A stretch of DNA of 43,408 nucleotides from GN02-872 sp963518665 (lineage in GTDB: Bacteria > Patescibacteriota > Gracilibacteria > BD1-5 > UBA6164): positions 1-43,408 of the forward strand of contig CAUQKR010000006.1 in NCBI GenBank assembly GCA_963518665.1, in the 5' to 3' direction. The stretch's first letter is position 1; each line of letters starts with the position of its first letter. This document shows positions 10,277 to 22,664 of the stretch, in pieces. The translations under genes were made by a program, and so were the position numbers. A model generated the notes under the pieces. That model was not told where the DNA came from, did not search any database, and worked only from the letters and a program-made list of their open reading frames with translations.

Positions 10277-13200
10277 ATGAAATATACTAAATTTCAAAAA
10301 ATTATTTCATATATTTTACTAACAGCTTTTTTTCTAAATATTAGTATAAATATTCCACCAATATTTTCTCTAGTTTTAGCTAAAGAAAGCACTTTTTATA
10401 ATTTGGTTTCTATTATAGTTGATGAAAAAACTTACCCAGAGATAAAATCTTATCTAGATAGATATGCTAAAGATATTTCGTCACATATAGAAAATACTAG
10501 AGTTGTTATTCTTCCAGTTCCGGAAAATGCTTCTCCTTTTCAAATAGCCTCTATGAATGAGGGGCTTTATTTTGATGGTTATAAATCTTTGGATTCAGTG
10601 GATTTTGAATCAAAACTTAGCTCTACAGTTTTTGTTTGAAATATTCCACTTCCAGTTGTTTATAAATGAGAAAATTTTGCAAAAACAGCTCTTCCATATG
10701 TTGATTTTGAAAATAAATCATATATTTTTAATAGAGAAAAAAATAGATATGAAGAAAATTCAGAAGGTTCTGCTGAAGTAAAAGCTGAAATTGAGTTTGG
10801 TTTTATTTCTCCAAATACATGAAATTTTTCTGAAGATATAAAATCTCTAAAAGATTATTTTGATAAAAATCATGATTTTTATACAGAAAAATGATTTTAT
10901 GACAAAAAAAATCCCCTTTTTACAGAAAGTCAACCATATGTTTTTTATTATGATTATTTTAGAGAAAAATCATGATTTAATGATTCAATTTATCCTTTGT
11001 ATTTTGCAACTAGACATAAAAATACAGAACTTCTTTTTGGTAGATATACAAAAGGATTGTTAAAATATTTTGAAAATGCTGCCAAATGAGAGGCAACTCA
11101 GGAAATAAAATCTTTAGTAAAAAATATTGATCCAAAATTTGATTTTTCATCTTTAGAAAAAATTGATCCGACAAAAAATATTTATGATATTCAAACAAGG
11201 ATTCCAATAGAAAAATTAAAAAGAACTTTTTTAAATGTTTTTTCAAAATGAGTTTTGTGAGATATCAGAAAAAATGTATTTAATGCTTGAAGATATAATT
11301 TTGGTCAAGCTGTAAATGTAGATTTTATTCCTCATATTATTTCAAAACTTGATATTTTTGCTGATGAATTTTTAAAAAATGAAACTCTGAGAGCTGAAAG
11401 TAATATTGATGAATTTATTGATAAAATTAGTAGAAAAATAGCTTTGCCAGTTTCTTATAGAATAATAGAAAAAGATTGATCTGAAAAAGTTTATAAAAAT
11501 TTCTTACATTGAAATGATGCTTCTATAATAACAAAAGCTGAACAATGTAGTATTTTTAGAGGTTCAACTCAATTTACGGAAGCAAATAGATGACTTGATA
11601 TTTGACTTATAGAATGAGATGTTAAGAGATTATGAAATAAAGCTGCTGATGAAAAAAATTATAATTGACTTTGGTGAAAAAATACTCCACTTTATCTTGA
11701 TGAAAATTTTTCTTCTGGAGAATTAAAATTGAAACCAGGTTATGATTATAATTGAGCTATTGAAAATATTTTTGATATAAAATGAGCAAAAGTAAAGGAT
11801 AAACAAGATAAATATGCTGATTTAAATCCATTACAATGTTTAGATAATAACTATCTTTTATCAAAAGAAATTAGAGAGGTTTGTGATTCTCGTGATAAAT
11901 GTAGAAAGGAAACAGTTTTTGAATTAAAATGAAGAAATTGGGATGTTGACTCTATAAATAATGCTCCAGGAAAATTTTTAGATTTTAAATATAATTATAT
12001 AGAAAATGATATCAAAAAATTTTCTGATCCTAGAAATAATACAACTTGTGATGTTTCTATTTATTTGGATGATAAAATTGTAAGAAAATTAGTAAATGAA
12101 GATTTTTATAATAGACAAAGAAGTTTGCCAGAAGATGAAAGAGAAAAAAATTGTCAAGTTGAAGCAAAATATAAATCTTTAGATTCTGTTATCAAACATA
12201 AATCACCACTTTCTTCAGATATAACTGCACAAGCAGAAAAAATGATTACTCCAAATCTTCCTATTGATGATCCAAGATATATAGATTTTATTAGAACTGA
12301 TTGAAAATATATAAGATTCAATTATCCAAATTATGTTAATCTAACAGGGAGAACTTTACCTATAGCTGAACTAAATATAGCTTCAACAAATACTGAAAGG
12401 TTGATAAAAATAAATGAAATTTTAAAATTATTACCTTGAGATGAATTTGATCTAATAATAAAAAAACATAAAGATTATAATAAACTTATAAATCTTTTAG
12501 TCCCTTTTGATGAAAAACTAAAAAATCTTAAAAAATATGATTTTGAAAAAGCAAAAGGAGAATTACCAAGGTTTGCTTGAGGAAAAGGTTTTGAAGTAAA
12601 TTGGAATAGATTAAATCCAGCTTGAAAATATGCAATAGCATTTGAAAAGTATTTATCAAATGATTTAGAGAGAATAAAGAAAAATAAACCAGAATATTCT
12701 CAACTTTCAAATATCTCAAAAGAAAAAGTTACAGATGTAAAACCAGATTCTGTAGATTTAGATTATTTACCTGGACTTAAAAAGGAATATGAAATAGCAT
12801 ATTTATGAGCATCTTGAGATGCAAAAAATATGATGATAAAATTTGATCCAACAGAAAAAAAATTAAATCCATATGCGGATATTTATGCAAAAAATCAAGA
12901 ATTATCAGCAAAAATTTTCTGAAGTAATATTTCTGGATTTACAAAATCATCAAATAAAAAAGAAGCAACATTTAAATGTGCTCCACCAGATTGAGTTGAG
13001 ATTTGGCAATGGCCTCAAGCAATTCAATGTCGGATAAAAAATATGCTTCCACCAAAAATAGAAATTTCTGATTGACATTGTAGTGCTAGTTCAATAAATT
13101 TTTGAAATTTATCAGAAAATGCAATTGAAAACTCTTTTACTCAAAATTCTGAAAATCAAACTTGTAGTTTAGATTTAAACAAAGATTGAATTTCTGATTG

Positions 13201-16200
13201 TTTAGAAAAAGTTGACAAATTGGTTTTGTCAAGTGATGCAAATACTTATTGATACAATAGTTTTGTTTCACTAAAAGCATCTTTTTATGAATGAGATAAA
13301 AAAGCAACTTTTGTTAATAATACTCCAGTTTCTTTTGAAATTTATAGAGTAGAAAAAGCAAAAGATGAAACTAAAGATTTGTCAACAAATAATATGGAAG
13401 TTGTCTATGATATAGATGAAAACTTAAAAGATGTAACTGTACTAAATGATTTACTAAATTTTCCAAAAAATATTTGAACTCCTACAACTTTCTGAGAAGT
13501 AAATTATTGATTTACTACAAAAAATAAAGATTTAAATATTTATATAAGAGCAAAATCAAAAACAGCTTCAACTTTAGAAAATTGAGCTTCAAAAGATTTG
13601 GATGCAAAAACTATAAAAATTGAAGTTAGATCAAATTCTCTTTGAACTTCAGCTTATATTTATTCTAAAGAAAAAAATATTTTTGAAGACAATTTATACA
13701 CACTAAAAGCAAATGATAAAGTAAACGTTTTGATAAATGATATTTGATCTAGAAATATAGAAAATTTAAAAGAAAATTTATCAAAAACAGTAAAATCAGA
13801 ACAAAGTTTACTTGTGACTTTGAATAACTTTTCTAGATGAGGAAAAATACAAGATGTTAAATATCCAATAAATGTAAAACTTCTAAACAAAGGGAAAATT
13901 TTACAAGATTTAGACATAAAAAATAGACAAGAATTTATTGAAATGTCAGCTTTGTCTACTTCTGGAACTTATGTTTTGAAAATAACTGATGCTAGAAAAC
14001 TTTCTACAGAAAGAGAATTTACAGTTGTAGCAAATGATGTAAAATCTGCAAAAATAGACTTAGGTTCAAATTTATTGTTAGCTAATTGAAGTGTTTCTTC
14101 AAATATTTTGACAATTTATGACCAATTTGGAAACCCTATTTTATGACAAAATTATAAAGCAAACTTAAAAATTTCTGGAAATAAATTTGTATTGTTAGAC
14201 AATGCAGAGTGAGATAAAGATAATATAAATTTAAATTTGTATTATTGATATAGAGCTTTTAGATTAAAAAGCCTTGAAAATTTTTGAGAATCGACTTTGA
14301 CAGCTGAGATTATTGATACAAATACAAACAAAGTTGTTGTTACAAATTCTACAAAAATTTCTTCTGTAAAAAATGCAAAAATTTTATTGCAAAAACCTGA
14401 AATTTCAGTTTGATGAAATTCTTATAAATTGCAAGCTTCAATTGTAGATGAAAATAATAATTTTATTCCTTGAGTAAATTCTAGACTTTATTTTACTTGA
14501 GATAATACTTATTTTTCTACTACAAAACCTTATTTTGAAATAAAAGATTCAAAATGAGAAATAGAAATCCAAACAAATACTTTGGCCTCAGAAAATGTTC
14601 CAGTTGAGCTTCAAATGGAATGAGTTTCAAAAATTTTTAATGAAAAAATTTCTATAAAACCAGATCTTCCAGTAAAAGTTGATATTTTGGTTGAAAATCC
14701 AAAACTTGAAATAACAAAATCTACAAATGTTTATTTTGAGTTAAAAGATAGATATAACAATACTGTAAAACCAGATTCAAATATAAAATTAAATGTTGAA
14801 AACTCATGAGATGCTTTGAGTTCAATTTCACAACCAGTTTTAGAAAATTGAGTTTTAAAATCAAAAGCTGTAGCTTCAAATTTGCCTTGAACTTGATATT
14901 TTAAAGTTTCAGTTCCACAAATTTCTGAAAACAATTTTACTATAAATGAAGATGGAAAAGAACTAAAAGTGCAAGCAGTTAGTGAAAATGCTTGAAAAAT
15001 AGAGACGTTTTACTTTTGGAATAAAGAAAAAATCCAAAAACAAAATTATAATTCTTTATATTCTGTACTTTTAGGTTCAAATTATTGAGATATAGAACAA
15101 AGTGATTATTTAGCCTGAAACTTACTTTTTGATAAAGATAGTAGAGCTTTAGCTGTAACAAGTTTACTTGAAACAGGAACAAAAAGTAATAATATTTTAG
15201 AAGTTTTAAAAAATTGAAATGTTAAGTTTGCTTATTCTTCAAGTGATTTAACTCAAAATATAACTTCAAATATTTGATTTGATAATTGAAAATTATATTT
15301 AAATATTTTTAATAAAGCTTTAAATATAAATATTTGACAAATTTTTTATAATATTAAAAATTCTTCTTTAAATGTTTGTAAAACAAAAGAATGATGTTTT
15401 GATACAAAGAAAAATTTTATAACTTGAATATCAAATTCTGAAAATTATAATTTTTATAAAACTTGAGATAAACTTTCTTTTAAAGATAATTTTGGGGAAA
15501 ATATTTTTTCAGTTTCAGAAAATGGAATTTTTGAAAGACTTTCAGATGTAACTTTTGAAATAAATTCTGAAAATTTTGATTCATTTTTAGATTTAAAAAT
15601 TTTTAGAGCAAATCAATATGTTTGAAATCTTTACATAAATTTTGCAAATTCTGAAGTAAGTATTTCTAGAGATTCAAATATTTTTGAAAGAAAAAGAAAT
15701 CTAGATAATTCTAGAGTTTTATTGAATATAAACACAAATTTTTATTGAAATTCTAAAAAATCAAATTGAGTAGCATTATTTTATATTGATCCTTTTGCTA
15801 CAACTTCTTGATTAGATACTTTTTCTAGTTCATCTTATTCTTGATTTGAAAATTTTCCAAAAATGGATTGAGTTGGATGGAAATGAGATAATAAATCTTT
15901 ATTATCATTTGCAGCTGGAAAAACAGTTTGAGAATCTGTAAAAGATTATATGAGTTTTTATACTATAAATCTTTGAGATCCTTTTATTAAGCTAAAAACT
16001 GAGAGAAAAAAATTTAATTGAGCAAATGTAAATAAACAATTTGATTCTACAATTTGAAAAATTTTAGCAAAAGATGATTCTATAATTGATTATAAAGTTT
16101 TTGATTATAACAATGATTGAAGAGATGATATTTTGCTTAGAAAATACAATAATTATTTAGAGCTTCTAGAAAATAAAAACACAAAATGAAATTATTTGAG

Positions 16201-19200
16201 TTTGTGAAATATTGCTCAAATTTATGATTTAGGTTCTTATTTAGAAGTGTGAGATTTTACCTGAGATTGATTTGATGATATATTTTTTGTTTGAAAAGAT
16301 TGAAAACCTTATCTTTTAAATAATATTTCAAAAGATTTTACTAGAGTAGATTTAAGCACAAAAATAGATTTGAAATGAAAAATTTCAGAAGTTTCTGTTT
16401 TTGACATGGATAATGATTGAAAAAGTGATATTACTATTTTGGATGAATCTTGAGAATTAAATATTTTTTATTGATGATGAGTTTCTGCTAATCCAACTTT
16501 TACAAAAAATAGGATTTCTGAAGGATATGCTGTTTCTCTTTCTTCTTGATCAAGAAAAAATGGTTCTATTATAAATTATTTATGATTAAAAGAACCAGAA
16601 ATAAAAATTCAATCTAGAAAAGCTGAAGAAATAGATAATGCAACGGTAAATTCTGAAATTTTTGTTAGATTACCTTTGGATGCTTCAGACACAAAACAAG
16701 ATTCAAATAATTTAGATGATTTGAATTGAGTTTCTACAAATACTTCATTTTTGAAATCAGAATATTTTTCTTCTATTTGATTATCTTATGATAAAAAATA
16801 TAAGGATAGAAATTGATGAAAATTAATTGCTTGAGATGTTGTTGATGTTGAAATTACAATAAAAAATACAAGTTGAAAATCTTTTTATAAAACAAATTTT
16901 TTTGAACAATTTGAAAAATATTTTAATATAGATTATAAAACTATAAAAAATTCTAAATGAATAGAAATTTTTGCTTGAATTTGAAATTATAATTTTGGAT
17001 TAAAAGATTTTACTTTATCTGCTTGAGAAACATTGACTATAAATTATAGTTGAACTGTAAAAAAATTATCTGCTTTTACTTTGAAAACTTGATTGTTTGA
17101 AAAGTGAGAATCTTGAGATGATTTATATTGAGATGTAATTTTGGATGATGGAAATCCTCGTTGTTGACAACCTTTAGCTTTCTTTAGATCACAAACTGCT
17201 AGAACTTATGCTAAATCTAAAGTTTCAGAAACTTGTGATGTTTCAGAATTACCAAAAGATTTTCAAAAAAATTTAAAAGATTCAAATAAAAATTGAATTC
17301 CGGATTATATAGAAGATCTAAAAGATAAACCTGAAGATAGACAAAAATTTGCAAATGAGCAACTTACTACTTTAAATTCTGATAAAGATTGAGATTGAAT
17401 TCCAGATGACTCTGATTATTATTCTTGAGATAATCAAAAAATTTCTACAATTGATAAAATTTCTGAATGACTAGATAAGGCTCAAGATTTATTGGATGGA
17501 TTATCTTGTGGATTTAGTAATGGTGCTTGTATAGCTACACCTTTAAATTGGGCTCCACTTGCTCCAGGTTCTGATCCTACATTTATGTGAAAACCAATTT
17601 GAGATTGATTAAATATAGATGAATGAATTCCTATTTTTTCAGCTTTAACTTGAATGCAATACTGACCTTATTGGTGACCATCAGTTTGGCCAATTTCTCC
17701 ATTGGGTTACAATACTAGAACTAATAATGCTTGATGAATGCTTTGAATTGATGATCAATCAAATTTTTTCAGATTATTTGTTACTCCTACTTTGACAGGT
17801 TGAGTTTGAACAGCAATTTGTTTTTGAGGATCTCCAAGAATTGCTTGAAATTCAATTATTAAATGATTGGCTCCACTTTTTCCAGGATGAAATTGTATTG
17901 TTGTGGCAAAGCCACTTTTATCTTGTAGTAATGATGGTTCAGAGTGAGATCCTTCTTCTGTTTGAATTCCAGATAATTCAAAAAGTTATTCTATAATAAA
18001 TGCATGACAAGGTAAAAATCAAACTTGTGAAATAAATAAATGAACTTGAAAAATTTCAGAAAATTATGTAAAACAATATTTAAATAACGATAAAAATTCT
18101 AGAACAGTTTGAGCTTTTAAAACTGCTGTAGAAAATCATTCTGAATATGATTGAAGTGCTTTATTTAACTTATTTACTTCTGAAGATTGAGAAGAATGAA
18201 TTTTTGTTTGACTTGCTCCAAAATCAGAAGAATCAACAGATTTTTCTGATATAGAAGAAATAGTTATGGATAGAATTGAGTCTTTTCCAGCTTTCTTTAT
18301 GAATTGGGCAACTAGACAAATTGAAGAAATTATTTCTAAACTTTTGGATTTCCCAAACTTATTTCTTATTCTTCCAGATTTTGGTTGAATTTATGATTCA
18401 GAATTATCTTGGAATCAAAACTGGGAAAATTTTAAAAATAGAGCAAATAAAAAATGACAAGATTTAGCTAAAAACTTAGATACTATAAGTACAGATAGAG
18501 CTAGATCGTTTGCTTTATTGTCAAATTCTGAAGCTACTAGAAAAGTTAATGATTGAGTAAAAAAAGTAAACTCTTGAATAAAACAAGCTTATGAATTTAT
18601 TTGAACTTTACCTTTAGTAAATCTAGAACAAGATAATGTAAAAATTACAGTTCCATGGCTTTCTGATGAAGAATTTCAAAGAACAAAAACTTCTTGGGAA
18701 AATACTTTGAAACAATGGGAGTCGGAAAGACAAAGATTTATGACTAAACAGTGATTAAATGATGAATTTAAAGATAAAGTAAATCTTCAAGTAAGCTGAC
18801 TTATCTGAAGCATAAAGAAAAATTTAAAAGTTTTGGATGAATATAGACAAGTTCCAGAAAAAGTAAAAGAACTTATAAATAAAAAGGAAGATTATCTAGA
18901 ACAAGTTATTTGTAATATAGAAATAGTTTCTGAAGTAACTTGAGGATGGATTTGAAAAAATGGAGATAGATTTAAAGCTTGGGTAGAATTGATAATTCTT
19001 ATAAAAGCAATTTTGAAATCATGGCAAGCTTTTGTAGATATATTTATTGATTATGAAAACTCTTGTAGAGAATGTAAAAATGAAAGACATGATTTAGTAG
19101 ATTATGAATTTCAATTGATAAATATGATTGTTCCAAAAATTCCAATTGTAAAATTTCCAAAATGGCCAGATATTATAGTAGATTTACATAATATTAGAGC

Positions 19201-22200
19201 TTCACTTGATGTTACAATCCCTGAATTTGATATAACTACGAAATCAGTAAATTTACCACATTTACCAAACTTGACTTTACCAGAAGTTCCAGATGTAAAC
19301 TGATGATTAAATTTACCGGAAATCCCTATTTTACCAGAAATAAATATTCCAGAACTTCCTGATTTACCAACTTTACCATCTGTAAAACTTCCGGATTTAC
19401 CACCACCACCAAAATTACCAAAATTATTTGCAGGATTTGAATTTATAATAGATTTTGCAAAACTTATTACAAAAGCAATGTGTATTTTGAAATCTTCACC
19501 TTTCCATCCAGAATGGAGAGCTTGAGATCAAATTGCATTTTTGACTGAAAGAAATGGATATTTATGAATAGATTTTTTAAATAAAAGTTTACCACAATTT
19601 GAACTACCATTTGTAAGCGCTATAAAAGTTACTTCATATGTAAATATGGAATATTCTACAGATTTTATAACTGAATTTGCAAAAGAAGCAGTAAAACCTA
19701 TAAATAGCCAAACTACAGACTTTACAAATGTATTTAATTTATCTGTTTGAGATGTAGATTTAAGAGAACTTGCACCAACAAGCATAGATATAGAAGCTTG
19801 AAAACAGGCAAATTCTAAAGGTTTAGATTTAAAAAATTTGATTGCAAAAACTTTGAATTCAAAAGTTACAGAATTTTCTGAAAAAGCTAAAACAGAAAAA
19901 GATTTAACTTTGACAAATAAAGAATTTAAAGAAGAAATTTTTAAATTTTTAAACAAAGAAGAAATTGTTTGAGATCCAGCTTTTGATGGTTTAAGAAAAA
20001 TTTGGAACGAAGCTCAATCTTATGATTTTTCTGCAGAAAATGAATTGATAAAAAATTTGGAAAAATATAATTTTGAAAAATTTGAAACTTTGAAAAATAT
20101 TATTTCTACAGAAAAGCAAAAAAATAGAAATCTAGGAAAAGAATTACAAGAAACACTTTCTTCTTGAATACTTAAAGTTTCAGAAAAAAATTCTTCTATT
20201 GATTTATATAGAGAAAAAATGGATAAATTTAATTTTAAAACATTTGAAAATATATGAAAAATAGTTGAACAAAAAGAAAATAATTCAGATAAACATGAAT
20301 TAAAAAATATTTGAAATGAAGTGTTAAATCAAAGTAAAAATGTTTTAAAATCTTATTCTGATAAATCAAAAAATTTATTAGCTACAAATTCTAGACTTTG
20401 AGTTTGAACTGAACAAACTTCTTGAACTTGCTCAGCTTGACATTCTGTAAATTCTGGTGATTATTCTTATAATTATACTTGAATTTATGTTCTAGAAAAT
20501 TGAAAATCTTATAGACTTTTTGATTATATTGATGAAGTTACATGAAAAGAACAAACTACTTCTACAGATTTTGATAAAGATTGAGATGAAGATTTATTAT
20601 ATTTTGTAAATAATACTTTATATTTAAAAGAAAATTTTGATAAAGAATCACAAAAAAATTATACATATTCTGCTCCTATAGTTTTAGATTCTTCAGATAA
20701 TAAATTTTTGAAAAATAATTTTATAGAGTCTGTAAATAATGCTGTAGAATCAGATATTTCAAATTCTATAATAAATATTTCATTTAGTGAATTACAAAAT
20801 ATAAATAATTATAGACTTTCTTATTTTGATATAGTTGATAAATCTTTTAATCTAGAAAGGGAAGAAAATAGTTCTAGAAAGAATAAGCATGTTGTTGATT
20901 GAATAGCTAATTCTGATAATATCACTTTGATTGATGAAAATAATTTTTATATAAAAAGAAAAGATGTTGCTTCTATTTTTAGAGTTTGAAATTTCAGATG
21001 ATTAGAAATGAAAACAAAAAAACTAAAATCAATAAAAGAAGATTTAAAAACTTGAAAAACAGTAACACTTTCAAGTTGAGCAAGACTTTATTCTTGATTA
21101 AGTATTTTAGATATAAATTATAAATTTAATGATTCTGATGAAATTTTTAAACTTAGACTTGAGCCAAATACAAATATTGAAGCAAAACAAGATATCATAA
21201 TAACTTGAGTAACAAATTGAGATTGATATGTAAATACTTGAGAAGATATTGTTTTGACTTGAGACGATATTTCAAAAATGTGATGACAACCACTTACTTT
21301 TGAAACAGAAATAAATTTTATTGGAAATAAAAGTGATTTAGGAATTGATTCTTATATTGATTTAAAATATTATGATAATTCTGATTTTAGAATAGATTTT
21401 AATAAAATTTATAGTTGGGAATTGTATGATTTATGATTAAAATCAGATTCATACTTGTTTAGTGTAAATAAGCCAAATGATTATTATTATGCAAAAATAA
21501 ATGCATTTAAAAATAATGTTTTATGAACTTCTACTGAACAATTGCTTTTATCTCCTCAATTAAAAGCAGATAAAAATAAACCAGATATAAGTTTAAATTC
21601 TATAAAAATTCCGATTTATCAAGAATTAAATATTGATATAACTGGTAATATAACTGAAGATTCTTGAATTGATTGACTACAAAAAATATTTATAGATTTT
21701 GATTTGGATGTTGATTCAAATTGAGATTTAAATACAAAAAATGATGATGATTCAAGCCCTGTATTAAATATTTTCAAAAAAGATTGAAAAATATTTTTGA
21801 AAGCTTGAAAATTTACAACATTACAAAAGAAAAAAATCTGAGTAAATATTGTAGATGAAAATTGAAATATTTGATATAAGGAAGTTGATTTTGAAGTTTA
21901 TAGTCCAATTCCAGAAATTCAAAGTTATGATTGAGTCACTATTTCTTGAAAAATTTCTGAAGAATTATCAAATGAGCCTATAAGTTTTTATAGATTTAGA
22001 GCTTGAAATTTATCAAAGCTTTGAGATGAAAAAGAAAATATTTTAGTTTATACAAATGATAAATGAGAATTTTCTTTAAATTCTTGAACTTTTAGATGAG
22101 GTTTGACTATAAAAGATACTTCTTGAAAAGAAATAGCTAGTGTATCAGAAAAAACTTGAAAAATTTCTATAGATTCAAAAAATCTTGCTAGATACAATAT

Positions 22201-22633
22201 AACTGCAAGTTTGAAAGAATCTACAAATTATCCAGAAATTTTTATAAATGATAAAGTTTCTACAAAAAATATTTTTAGTGAGGTTTTATCAGTAAAATGA
22301 AATTCAAAAGTTTCTCAAGTAGAAAATTTTGAGAATTTGGATAAAAATGGTATTTATATAAAAAATTATAATACAAATGAAAATATAAATTATTATATTT
22401 TACCAGATAATATAGTAAATAATCCTTGAGTTTTTGTTTGATATATGAAAAATGATGCAAATCAAAATCCTATTATAAAAATATATCCAGATTGAAGAAT
22501 TGATTTACCAAAAAATTATAAAATAAATTATTCTACTTATAAAGATTATGTTGTTTTAAAAATTTTTGATAATTCTTGAAAAATAATTTTTGATGTATTA
22601 TTTAAAATGGATGCAGATTACATTATAAATTAA
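10277..22633 (+). CDS. giant secreted multidomain surface protein (4118 residues)
   Basis: One uninterrupted frame when UGA is Gly; it holds well over a hundred UGA codons. An N-terminal hydrophobic signal or anchor (FQKIISYILLTAFFLNISIN) comes first. Residues ~1-960 are unrecognised. A calcium-type loop DLNKDGISD lies at ~966. About 1258-1530 looks like successive Ig-like (Big_1/invasin-type) units, for example ILTIYDQFGNPILG. Three FG-GAP/VCBS-type repeats begin at ~1943 (DYNNDGRDDI), ~1993 (DFTGDGFDDI) and ~2043 (DMDNDGKSDI), exactly 50 residues apart. A DUF11-like unit is at ~2165-2270. TSP3-like loops follow at ~2335 and ~2369 (DKDGDGIPDDSD), a P-x-L-P region at ~2952-3052, and another loop at ~3431. 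No sortase signal or C-terminal anchor is seen. An adhesin-like surface role is inference. Confidence 0.88.
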
Positions 22634-22664
22634 AAAAATACACTACTTTAGTAGTGTATTTTTT
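22634..22664. terminator. bidirectional terminator, giant gene / PKD protein
   Basis: AAATACACTACT / AGTAGTGTATTT hairpin with A and T tracts between two convergent genes; it reaches into the stop codon of the PKD gene. Confidence 0.88.

Noticed and set aside
10277..22633. Many short genes or a heavily mutated pseudogene in the giant region under the standard code
   Set aside because: All interruptions in the frame are UGA; no TAA or TAG occurs, and domain repeats continue across them.
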